Source of the DNA: Macquaria australasica
Lineage: Eukaryota; Chordata; Actinopteri; Centrarchiformes; Percichthyidae
DNA length: 64,000 bases
Direction of reading: 5' to 3'
Assembly (NCBI GenBank): GCA_005408345.1
Contig: SEMN01000316.1
Location: 534,818 to 598,817, forward strand
The position numbers were made by a program, and so were the translations under genes. Each line of letters begins with the position of its first letter. Position 1 is the stretch's first letter. The notes under the pieces were generated by a model that worked only from the letters and a program-made list of their open reading frames with translations, made no database searches and was not told the origin of the DNA. Shown here one piece after another: positions 11,142 to 22,180 of this stretch.

Positions 11142-12293
11142 CTATACTGACAGGTCATCTTGGCGAGCCCTGCTGCTGGTCCCGCTAGTCTTGCTCAAGC
11201 GGCGTTTGTCCTTCATGTAGTCGGAGTGCAGCAGAGGCAGTGGGGAGCAGCCGTTGGGCAGCTCTGTGGGTGCTTGGTCGTATCTCATCCTCAGGAAGTC
11301 TTCTTCGTCCTCCAGGTTGTCGCAGCTGTGATGCCGCTCGGTGGCCAAGTTGGCTGAGTTCTGCTGCAGCGCCATCCTGTTGTTGAAGGGATGAGAGGCC
11401 ATAGAGGTCATGGGGTTCACTGAGCTCGGGGCTGCCAGGCACTGGTTGAAGTCAGGAGGTGGGGTGCAGGAGGCAGTGGGCCGGGGTGGGCTGTTGGGCT
11501 CCAAGGCTGCAGACACGGCCACCGTCACAGCTTTGTGGTTACTCCTCTGCATTGCCTTGTTGCGTACCCACTTCCTGGCGTTCTTCCAACCAAGGTGGTA
11601 AAGCTCCAACACAGAGAGCAGCAGAGACACACTGGCCACCACCAGCATGAAGATGATAAAGACGTTCTTCTCTGTGGGCCGGGACATGTAGCAGTTGACG
11701 GGGTTGGGGCAGGGCCAGGCCTTGCACAGGTACAACGCCCTGAGGAACACCCCATAGATCAGGTACTGCACCACGATAAATGTCACCTCCATCACTGTAC
11801 GGATCATGATGCTCAGGATGTAAGTCTGCAGCAGCGCTCCCTTCAGGCGAAAATGGCCAGTCCCATCAGATGCCATCACTCTTCCACTCTCCTTCTGCTG
11901 GAGGTACTCCTTCTCCCCCTCCAGGTCTCCTCCGCCTTCCCCTCTCACCTCCCTCTCCTCCTGCTCCTTCCTCCGCTGCTTCTCCTCCCTGCGCACGATG
12001 TGCATGGCGTGGCCCATGTAGATGAGGGACGGCGTGGAGACAAAAACGATCTGCAGCACCCAGTAGCGAATGTGGGCGATGGGGAAGGCGCTGTCATAGC
12101 ACACGTTGGTGCAACCGGGCTGCTGAGTGTCACACAGGAAATCGCTCTGCTCGTCGCCCCAGGAGGACTCGGCTGCTGTGCCCAGCACCAGGATGCGAAA
12201 GATGAAGAGGACGGTGAGCCAGACCTTCCCGACCGAGGTGGAGTGTTCCTGGACCTCCTCTAGGAAATTCCCCAGGAGACTCCAGTCCCCCAT
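11142..12293 (-). CDS. gja5: Connexin 40-class gap junction protein alpha 5
   Basis: This is a connexin subunit; six form a hemichannel that docks with one in the next cell for ion and metabolite flow. Single coding exon, 383 residues, from ATG at 12293 to TAG at 11144-11142; a GTG directly before the ATG is not a start, since connexins begin MGDW. Transmembrane segments lie at about 21-41, 76-96, 154-182 and 208-231. Loop cysteines are C54, C61, C65 and C190, C195, C201, the standard pattern. The cytoplasmic loop (about 100-150) is Glu/Arg-rich. The C-terminal tail holds CTPPPDFNQCL (276-286) and ends SSRARQDDLSV, both marks of the GJA5 group. Residue 9 is Asn. A splice acceptor at 12320-12319 implies a spliced 5' UTR. 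Fish have two gja5 paralogues; which one this is remains open. Confidence 0.95.
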   Translation of the reverse strand: MGDWSLLGNFLEEVQEHSTSVGKVWLTVLFIFRILVLGTAAESSWGDEQSDFLCDTQQPGCTNVCYDSAFPIAHIRYWVLQIVFVSTPSLIYMGHAMHIVRREEKQRRKEQEEREVRGEGGGDLEGEKEYLQQKESGRVMASDGTGHFRLKGALLQTYILSIMIRTVMEVTFIVVQYLIYGVFLRALYLCKAWPCPNPVNCYMSRPTEKNVFIIFMLVVASVSLLLSVLELYHLGWKNARKWVRNKAMQRSNHKAVTVAVSAALEPNSPPRPTASCTPPPDFNQCLAAPSSVNPMTSMASHPFNNRMALQQNSANLATERHHSCDNLEDEEDFLRMRYDQAPTELPNGCSPLPLLHSDYMKDKRRLSKTSGTSSRARQDDLSV

Positions 12294-12599
12294 CACTGCT
12301 CACAGGCCGAACACACACCTGAGACACAAAGACTGGAGAGGGAGGAGAGAAAGGGAGAAAAGAGGGTGCGCTAGAGATGAAAAGGTGAAGTCACTGAGGT
12401 GGAGAGGTGGAGGATGGAAAGAGAAGAGGGAGAGAAAAGAGAACAACAGATAATCAGTCAGACATCTGAAAGTCCTCTATATTCCTGCTGATGAAATGAC
12501 CTGGGCGTGTGTGTGGCATCACATGCATAAAAATAGCTTCTCTGCCTGTGAATTGCTTGAGGACTGGACACCGTGGCATGAGAACAACCATTTTCCCAT

Positions 12600-12645
12600 G
12601 AGAGAGAGAGAGAGAGACGCACAGAGAGAGAGAGAGGGAGAGGAA
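12600..12645. repeat. (GA)n purine tract
   Basis: Two runs of GAGAGAGAGA separated by CGCAC in the gja5 5' flank form a simple-sequence repeat. Confidence 0.8.
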
Positions 12646-14334
12646 GTTCAGGAGTCATGTAAAAGTAAATAATGAGGTTGTTTTAAGAAAAATGATTCAA
12701 TATTATGTTATGTGTGTTTACATTCCCCATGTCCAATTCTAAATTGTGTATAACAGACAGACAGAGAGGGTAACAGGACACCAGGGGGCAAGTCAAAGCT
12801 AGGTGACTTTTAATGCTGTGACCTGGCCTGAGCTGCACAGTCTCCATCTCGCCTGTGGACCATGACCAGCAGACTTCACTCACGACACGACACAACAGCA
12901 GCTTTGATGTCCACCGTCCTCTCTGCAGTAATGAAAACCTCCTACACGCCGCAATCTGGATCTATCTGAGAGCGTCAATCAGATCTCTCCAGCTATCCAC
13001 TGTGTGTGCGTGCACTTTCACCTCTCGACTGCAGCATTAGTGAGAGTTTGGCTAAGACCCAAACATGGCAGTGACAGGCTGGCGAGTCACAGCTGAGAAT
13101 GACCCAATAAGGCAGTTCACCAGACAGCTTTATGGGTGCAATAAATGACCCCTGTCATTGAGGGGTTAAGAAAACCCATCAAACTCCATCGAGGGGTGAC
13201 CTCCGACATCTATATATACTATGTGCGTATGCCTACCACTAGCTTTTACTATGCAATTAGAGATCAAAGACAGATGAGCTATAACATAAAAAAGGAGGGA
13301 TAAAAGTAACAGTTTGACAGGTTTTTCCAAGACGTCACACATCTGAAGCTACTGCCCTACTTGGCAAGGTTATAGAAAAAGTATACATTCCTGAAAACCT
13401 GTGTTAAGACAAACTGTTATTTTAATGGTGTGCCAGGTAGGATATACAGTATAATCACTACAATCACAGAGTGTGAAAAACTCCAAACAGGGAGTTAATA
13501 TTCTCTCTTACCATCTGCCTCCAAGTGTAATCCATGAGCAGTTGCTTCCATAATAAGTTACTCCCATTGAATAGTCCACTGTGCAGGGCTTTGAATTGCC
13601 TGTCTGACACTGACACTGGTTATGTGTGAGAGAGAGATGGTCTAAATGACCATGACCATCTGTCCCTCTGTCTGTCTCTCCCCCTCCCTCAGTGTCTCTA
13701 TGAAGTATATATATGGCAATAAGATGAAAAATCAGAGCGTTGTGCTCTTTATCTCCAAAGCAGGGAGAGGCGGGAAACAAAACACCCCCATGATAACATG
13801 TGGGAGAGGAAATGTTCAACCTCTATCCACGCACAAGGCTTACAGACCAGTGCATAGCATGGGAAAGTTTGTGGTCTGACACTGTTTTCCAGCATGCACC
13901 TAATACCCACTAACGTCAGACTGGTCACAGTTGGAGACCAGCTGGATCATCAGTTAGTGAAGCGGGTCCTCGTCCCACTCAGGGAACTGGCTCAAAGCCC
14001 TCCTCGGATAAAGCTGATGATCTTTAGTGGAAGTAAATCACAAACAGGCAGAGAGTTGGAGGAGGAAGGGAGTGAGAGTTCAGCCAGCACAATAGCAGGA
14101 GGTACACATTACAACGGCCATGTTCTTATCAGCTAATATTGACAACAGGCTTTCCTCACCTGTGCAGACCCTGGTAACAATACATCTCCCCCTGGACTAA
14201 TTCAAAGCTAACCTTTGTGATAGTCTCTTATTATTTTGAATCAGTATCATGGCATGCTTCTAAAGGTGGGGGGATGTCATTAGTTTTGCTGGTATGTGGT
14301 CATAAACCAGAATATTAGAATAATAAACATTTTG

Positions 14335-14600
14335 GCTAGATTACAATTTAAGGGATCACCAAAGTTATTACAATTCATCCTGGGGGGAACATGAGTGTCT
14401 GTACCAAATTACATGGCCCATTCATCCACTAGTTATTGAAATATTTCTCTCAAAGGTAGAGGAAATTTCAGGGGATCACCAAAGTCAGTAGGATTCATCC
14501 TCTGGGCATCATGAATGTCCACACAAAATTTCATGGCAATCTATCCAGCAGTTCTTGAGATATTTTAGTCTGGACCAAAGTGGTGGTTCGACAACAAAAC
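14335..14600. repeat. R5 dispersed repeat copy
   Basis: The phrase ATCACCAAAGT..ATTCATCCT occurs twice in tandem here (about 14352 and 14474), followed by ATTTCATGGCAATC and TTGAGATATTT. Similar wording recurs at 54845-55560. It is a common decayed teleost repeat; class not determined. Confidence 0.5.
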
Positions 14601-14639
14601 TAGCAACATCAGCTGTCAAATACATGTAGTTGAGAAAAA

Positions 14640-14755
14640 GTTTTCTCTCAAATGTAGGAGCAGAGCACAAAGTAACATAAAGTAGAAATTCTGAAGTAAA
14701 GTAGCTCAACACTTCAGTTAAGTAGGCTAAAGTACTTGAGTAAGTGTAATTAGTT
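14640..14755. repeat. R4 repeat fragment
   Basis: The wording AAAGTAGCTCAACACTTCAG..AAAGTACTTGAGTAAGTG is close to the R4 family seen at 44365-44890. Confidence 0.35.
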
Positions 14756-15379
14756 TCCTCTCTTGGTATAGTAATGTGGTCTGTCATTCTTGGAACATAC
14801 ATATAAGAAAACATACAGTACACACAGTGTATTCATACACAGTGAAGCTTTCCTTGTCTGAGAAAAGAAAAGTGGAATTCAGATCCGCTGGGGAAAGGCA
14901 GCATTCCTAGTCTCTGTCTCCTTCCCTCGACTACCTCTTCCTGTTCTCAGAGGAAGCAATTTCAAACAATATGATTTCCGAAGGAAAAAAGAAACAAGAT
15001 ATTAAAAGGAGTGGGAGGCAGGGGGGAGGCAGAGAGGTTAGAGAGCTATTCCAGTGAACTTCTCAGCTGTAAAAGCACCTTTTGCTGTTGGCTGTCTATC
15101 ATACCTGAGCTCCTGTTGGCTCTCTGGAAGCCTGGCAATAACCATGGATTTACTGTGATACATTGTGCCCTTTGCTGAGCGGTCTGGTTTGCCTGTAGAC
15201 CATCATGGCTGTCACATCTGTTTATAATCTCTGTGGCAGAGTTATGGAGAAGTAATGGACAATCTGGTTATAAGGTATTCAGAACGGTGAACTGCGCAAA
15301 TGGGGTATTATGAACCTCTGAGTTATTTCTCTTTGACGTTGATGCAAGCGTCAGGGTGATCTCTGAGTCTCTCTCCGTG

Positions 15380-15482
<103 letters not shown>

Positions 15483-18400
15483 TACACCGAGTGCTGGTGA
15501 GTTAAAAGAGTTCCATGGAAACAAAGTCTAGGAAAGGTGTTAGAGAGATATTATGATAAACTAAGCAAGAAAGTAGACTCTGTATGAACTGTAGCCAAGA
15601 AGTACAGCCAGTCGTTTCACCACTTAAGTGTCAACTCAAACTTGAACTGGACTAACTGAATGTGGCTGTATTTAAATTTCCAGTCAGATGCACTGACGCT
15701 GAGTTGGTCTGGACAGCAGCCAGGCAGCTCAGAGAGGTGAAGAGAGAAACAGCAGCTACTAAACTGCATCATTGCGAAGTGACGGCTGCTGCCGTGACTC
15801 GCTGCAGAGCAACAGGAATGAACGCTGTGTGTTTTCTTTACCCTGTAACACAACAATAAATCCTCCAGTATGTTGGACCAGCCTCAGCGTTGCCTTAGAG
15901 GGCAGTGACTCTGGTTCAAGAATCAGTCGGGAGAAATCCTCAGGCTTGAGAAACCCCCGGATGGAAGTTTTATAGCACCATCAAGCTATGTTTTTATTGC
16001 TGTGTGGTGGAGCAATGGTTTCAGATTTATGTCTCTCACAGAATTACTGAGTGTAATTTATAATTGTGTCATAACACGAGAGTGCAGATATCGACACCAT
16101 ATATATATCAGGATAGAAAAACTGATTTTCAGAACAAATAAAAAGCTGCTGATTAAAATTCTCTTTTCTAGTTTCAAAACTGAACTCTCTCCCATCTCAC
16201 TGCCAATCTTTTTTCCATTATTTTCCAGCACTAGCTGGTTCCCCTCAGGTTGCAGTGTATCCACAGGCCAGGAACAACAGGGGGCAGGGTTGATTTAAAC
16301 ATTCCTTCAGTGATCTGCACCTTTCAGTACTAATCCGTGTTTGACAGACTCCGGATCCTCATAGAGGACCAGGATACACCGCCTGCTCTGCGCTGTCCTC
16401 ATAAACACACAGGTAATTAGATGGTGGGGTATACATTTTCTTGTCCAGCTTCCCTTTAATGGGGCATGTTTAGACTAACATCAACGGAGGAAAAAGTATT
16501 TACATGTTGTTGTGCATTAAGTACAATTGTGTGTTTCGTGTGTAGTAAAGTCAATTTGTCAGCAAGGATTTCAACACGCTGGCTTAAGAACCCACATTAC
16601 CTGACAAAGTCATTTATCGTTTTCATTAGAAGATAAAAACACAATAAGAACTCATTTATTTCCTAGAAACTGTCTACAATATTTGACATATTCTAGAGGG
16701 ACAAATTTGGTCACACATGCTCACAATGGAGGGGCCCAAAGTTATATTCTAAAAATGTTGTTGAGAGCCAAATTTGGCCATCTTTCCCTCAGGAGACTCT
16801 GGTGTAGGACATCTTTATAACTACATGGCCCCACTATTTGTTCCAGATCAGAAAACTGTAATATATTTGGACCTTATGGCTGCATTATCTCTGCACAGAT
16901 CATTCCAATGCTGTGAGTGGATTACAATAACAGAGAGAGAAATGTATTACTGATACATTTCTAAATTATCCGTGTTGAGGTGTGCTATTGTTAACCACTG
17001 TGAATGTTGCAATATGACCCCCCCATGCCAGGAGTTTGATTACTGGAGTAGTTTTTCAAAATAAAAGTAAAACTACCCATTAAGTTTTTATCGTATCTCT
17101 GCTGACCTTTCAGGAAAGACCTCAGTGTTTATTTGACTACATTAAAAAGACTGAAAAAGGCATTTAATCTGCTGAGAATAATTGTACATTACTGGTATAT
17201 TTTATTTGATGCACCTCATTGCTTTAACACCAACCTAAATGGCTTTTAGTGAGTGGTTTCAACTCTGGATGACAAAAATGAATAATCATGCCATGATATC
17301 TATAACGCTCTAACTGTCAAAGCTTCCAAACTACCTTATGTCTCTTCTCTCATTTAAATCTTGTACAAGATCTGATAACTATGCATCTTCAAATACAATG
17401 AACTGCAAACTTCTTTCAAGCTGGATTCATTCATTCCCCTTGGAGATATCAAAGCTTTATCATCAGAAGGTTTTAATGAGTCTTGTAGATTTTTAAAAAA
17501 AAATTATATTTGTCGTTCTCTCTTGAAAAAGAGACTCCCTGATTGAGTAAAGTTATTAAGGCACATATATCTCACCAAACAAAAAGTCTCTGCCAGGAGC
17601 TCTATGACCAAAATATCGTTGCCAGTAACAGTTCACTTTGCAGTGTTGTGACAGCTCAACAACGTTTCAGTGGAACAGCCACAGCAGAGCACGAGGAAAA
17701 TATCAGACCAACCACACAACTGCTGAGCGCTAACACATTTATACATACTCAGTTGACATCAACAGACCTGCATACAGGATGCCAGACATACCCAGGCTGC
17801 AGTTATTCAGCTCAGAGATTATTTTGACTCTCTGGGTGATTGAAGCTGTTTCATGACATTATTTAGGTATAATAAAGTAAATAAATAAGGCTTATGTATT
17901 TTATTAGAATGACTACTTGCACATATGTGTCAAAGTTCAAGCTTAAAACACACATATATTCTTACATATGAAGCATTGCTTTTAAACGTTAACGTGTGTG
18001 GGGGGTCAATCCCAGTATGCATTGCAGCAGCTGTTTAGCTGCAGGGCTGGCGTGCGTATCTCTCCCATGAGTTCCAGGATTACTATCAAGGATGAGCACG
18101 TTTAAGTTTAGCGGTACTGGCGTGGTGGAGGGGTGAGTTAGGGGTAGCGTGACCTACAGTCTGATGCGGGATGAGGGGGGGATAATACTTCCCACTCATG
18201 TGAGTCACCTGTTGTCACCACTTACAGACCAGCATGGATCTAGGCTGCCATATATCAGTCACACCAGCAGAAGCCAGCAGGCCGATGTGCTGCCTGCTAC
18301 CTTACATGGCTGTCTGGCTCTTCATCTGCCCACTACTGTACACAGACCCACAGCCCTGTTATGATCTATTGTTTAGCTGCATATGGCATTACACTGGAGC

Positions 18401-18984
18401 CTTCAGACCAGACAGCTGCAAGGTGTTTCATGGAGGAAAATTCTCACTAACACACTCCCGACTGAGATTCCTGGATAGCTGTTATTTCTGGGGGATGGGG
18501 GATGGAGGGGGGTTGACAGATTAGATGTTTGACTTGTTATGATCTTTTTTTTAATTGTGGTTTTGATCTTTTTTATTTAAAAGCCTATCTTCATACTCAC
18601 ACACACATACACAAATCACCCCTGTTGTTTAACTTGTTGTATTTGGTTTCACTGAAATATAAAGTATTTTTTATGACTGCGCTGGGAGTTGGGATTCACA
18701 CCAATGTCACAGTGCTGGTTATTTTTCAGTGTTGATGTGTCTTCAGTTTCAAATAACATGCTTTTTACTATACGACATATATTTAATAGCTATAGTTACT
18801 TGTTATTTTTCAGATTAAGATGTTAAAAAAAACTATAATGAGCATATAAGTGATGCATTGCTCCCTATGCACAGTAAATTAAACCACCCAATAGTATAAA
18901 ATTGGTAGAATCAAACCTGCTACAACATTAAAATGCTTCTTAGTGCATAGGTAATAATAATCCACAGGTATAATATATAATAAT

Positions 18985-19205
18985 GTAACACTGACCAAGG
19001 TCATATTACTTGCATACTAAGTACTTTTACTTTTATACTTGCAGTACATATTGCTGCTAATACTTCTTCTGCTAGTGCTTCTGTACTTTTACTGAAGTAA
19101 CATTTTGATTGCAAGACTTTTACTTATAATGTAGTATTTTTACACTGTGATATTGATACTTTTACTTAAGAATCTGAATATTTCTTCCAATACTGCTGAG
19201 TCATT
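18985..19205. repeat. R4 repeat copy
   Basis: The segment contains AGTACTTTTACTTTTATACT, TACTTTTACTGAAGTAAC and ATTTCTTCCAATACTGCTGA, a diverged version of the R4 family end at 8822. Confidence 0.5.
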
Positions 19206-20235
19206 GGTTTATAGAATTTAAGATAAAAAAAAAAAAAATTGTATCAGACCTATGAGTGTGAGGCTTTCACCTCCTTTGTTTTATGTCTACCTGTAAGCCA
19301 AGAACCTCACTAGACAAAATGTGTGTTGTCCTTCAGTTCTTTTTATCTGTTTTCTAGCAGTCATTTACTTTTTGGTTAATTGGTGTGAAATTTAAAGCAC
19401 TGGCGTCTCTTAACAGGACAATAGCAGCTGCCCTAACTCATTTCTGCGCAGAGACAAGAAACTGTGCGGGATATTTGTGATAGCATTAAATCAGAATTTC
19501 AACATTTTGCCCCTGAGACACCACGGCGATAATATGGACACATTGCTGGTGGCTCTATTTCTCAAGGTCTCCAGTGCTGCACTTAGTTTGAATAGATTTG
19601 TCTGTTCTGAGAGTTATGAGCAGAGGGGAGGGAGAGAGAGAAAGACAGAGCGAGATGAAAGGAGTGAGACAGCAGGGTAGGGTGACAACAGTACCTGCCG
19701 GGGAAGACGGACGGGACTCTAACACACACCAGGCCTTCCACCCCACTGTCTCAGCTCTTCAAGATGTCATCTCTTTCTCAGAGACTTCATCGCTAAGCCC
19801 GAGTCTGCTGCTGTAGTATGTAGCAGGATGCTCACATCCCAAATATCTGCATCCTACTAGGCTTTCACCTGAGTAAGAGTTGCAGTTTTGTGATAACCTT
19901 GGCTTACCTGCTCGTTCTGCTGTAGGATAGTTGTCTGGAAGGCTGTTTCTGATCAAGAAGAGGCTCCTTATCTGTCCCCTGGCGAGACAAGTCTTCCTTT
20001 AACTCAGTGGGCAAATGGCAGGTGATGATGCAGAGATGAGCAGACGACCACAGGCTCAGTGAGATGGTGGGACTACCTTTTTCTTCTTCTTGTGGACGTC
20101 AACAGGAGGTGGCTCTCGCGGATGGCGTCTGAGCTTAGTGGCGTCCCAACACCAAACTGTTAGTCCACACAGGGGGCACGAGAAGAAAAGCAGGGGCATC
20201 ACGAGAGAGTGTTTCCCCCCCACGGCCCTCCCTTC

Positions 20236-20292
20236 TGTCTCTCCTCCTCCTCCATCTCCTCCTCCTCCTCTCCCCCCCTCTTCCCCTTTCTT
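20236..20292. repeat. CT-rich polypyrimidine tract
   Basis: This is a near-continuous pyrimidine run of CTCCTC units and Cs, interrupted by a few purines. Confidence 0.7.
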
Positions 20293-21246
20293 CTTACATC
20301 CCTGGTGCTCTATTTTTTGCTGGGAAGCATTCTTCAGCAACAGGAGGGGAAGTGGAATTGTTTTCTGGGATCAATGGCAATTCCGCTCCGAGTCAACTTC
20401 CAGAGTGCACTTATTTACTGTGTGGTCCTTAAGGTTTACAGCTTGTTGCCTGTGCTGTGTTTAGTGCCTGGGTGCATGGGTGAAATTCCTATAATGCAAG
20501 TAAAAAAAAAAAAAGGTTTACAAAATAATAAATTCTATCATGAGTACCTAACAGTAATTAAGCCTCTCTGTGTTTGGCCATGTTTGATGTATTTATTCTG
20601 AAGTAAGTTCAAGCAAAGACAAACTAATGAATGAATGGAATAAATTTATTGAAATTTTGATTTTAGCCTCCTTACTTTGGAGACCCATGATTAAGCCAAA
20701 TCTGGATTTCCAGAAGGTAAAATTACACCAGTCAGCACAGAAGAAACAGTCACAAAGTCAGACGTTACCTTTAAGGCTTTGGTGGAAATAATGTACCTAC
20801 TTTGTTTATCTGTTCGTCTCTCTGGCCTTACTCTTCCTCTCCAAGCTCTGATCTGAAACCACTTGCTAAATTTCAGGATGTGGACAAAGAGTCACAGACA
20901 AAACTCAAAGAGCTTTTTCTTGTCTGCAGTGTGAGGTGCAAGTTTTAGCCACAGCCTGCCTGCAGATAGATGCTGCATTATATAATGGGAATCTTTTAGG
21001 TTTAATTCCTCCTTGCTGGAGGGGCATTCAAAGGCATTCATATGGCTATAATTATGTGGTCAGGGCACACAGTATGAGCATGTATGAGCATGCACACACA
21101 GACAGACAGCTCTAATGTACTTTCATTAACTAATGTGACTTGAATCCTACATTTGCATCATTCTTTGACTTAGCCAATGTTACATCTGTCTTCTTCTTTA
21201 GGTCTGTCAGATTCATCTCTGGATATTCTTCCTATTAATGTGTTCA

Positions 21247-21666
21247 CTTTAAAGAGGTACTGCACACTTAAACATGTTTTTTAAGCTGTAAACTAAATGA
21301 TATGACTGTACTGTGATGAAACACATCAATGCTGCTGTTAATATTGATATTTCTTACCAAATGAATAAAAATCTGCATTTCAAAGATTGAAAATGGCTCA
21401 ACACCCCACTTGCTGTTATATCAGTCCTGAACCTGCGAGGCCAATGCTGACACAGAGTCAGCCGGTTGGGACCTATCTACGTCATGAAATTTATATAAAA
21501 AAGACTCTTGTCAGTGTCAGTCAGTCTCCCTCCGTCTCCTGACCCTCACACTACGTAGCCACGAGGCCACGCCTCCTACAGTTGTTGTTCCCTCACTCGT
21601 TGCATTTTTTTATTTGCTGGGAGAGAGGGTTCTAGCTGAATTTGAGGGTGGAGTTACACTTTAAAG
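21247..21666. repeat. Repeat with CTTTAAAG ends
   Basis: The stretch is bounded by CTTTAAAG at 21247-21254 and 21659-21666, with partly inverted ends (AGAGGTACTGCAC and GAGTTACACT). The inner part is unlike its neighbours and CpG-richer (GCCACGAGGCCACGCC). It is probably a non-autonomous DNA element, directly abutting an R1 copy. Class not determined. Confidence 0.4.
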
Positions 21667-22180
21667 GAATAGTTTGACATTTTGGGAAATTCGCTCATTG
21701 GCTTTCTTGCCAAGAGTTAGACAAGAAGAACGACACCACTCTCATATTTGTCTGGTGAATGTGAAGCTACTGCTAGAATCAGGTTAGCTTAGCTAAGCAC
21801 TGAGACTGGAAACAGTCTTTGAGATAAAACTCCAGGAAGACTCTAGGAAGTCACTGTACCCAGCCAAGGAATAGTTTGGCACAAAACCCCAACATTGCTG
21901 TTCTTACACTATGTTTTTTGTACAAATAAAACAAATTAGTTATAACATGTTGTATTCATTAGTGAGCTTTAGAGGTTCTGGTAGATGGATTATGGAAACT
22001 GTCCTGAAACAAATGAGAGCATCAGTTGTTTCAGCAAATGCGTAAAAAAAATTTACGTGCAAGTGACAAAACTCTGGAGGGCACAGACCAAGGGTGTATT
22101 TCATTGTTTCGTTTATTACCTTTGGACAGAGCCAGGCGAGCTATTTCCCCATGTTTCCAATATGCTAATCTAAGCGTCAT
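21662..22180. repeat. R1 long-inverted-repeat element, diverged copy
   Basis: It begins GAATAGTTTGACATTTTGGG and contains TTAGCTTAGCTAAGCAC..GACTGGAAAC near the left and GTTTCCAATATGCTAATC near the right. This matches the inverted arms of R1 copies at 32160, 50008 and 59085. Confidence 0.6.

Larger units (their letters stand above)
16401..21246. other. Intergenic, no gene recognised
   Basis: This is AT-rich spacer between gja5 and gja8. The only recognisable items are an R4 fragment at 18985-19205 and a CT-rich tract at 20236-20292. Open frames of 60-130 codons are present but lack domains, splice context or protein-like composition. Confidence 0.5.

Noticed and set aside
11535..12263. 242-codon open frame on the plus strand inside gja5
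   Set aside because: It lies entirely antisense to the connexin coding exon and its composition (His, Leu, Val, Asp runs) is what the complement of a conserved gene gives.
12294..12296. GTG codon as an earlier start of gja5
   Set aside because: Vertebrate connexins begin at the ATG of MGDW; a GTG directly before it is not used.
20090..20601. Overlapping 124- and 130-codon frames rich in Pro, Ser and Leu
   Set aside because: Both are driven by the CT-rich tract at 20236-20292.
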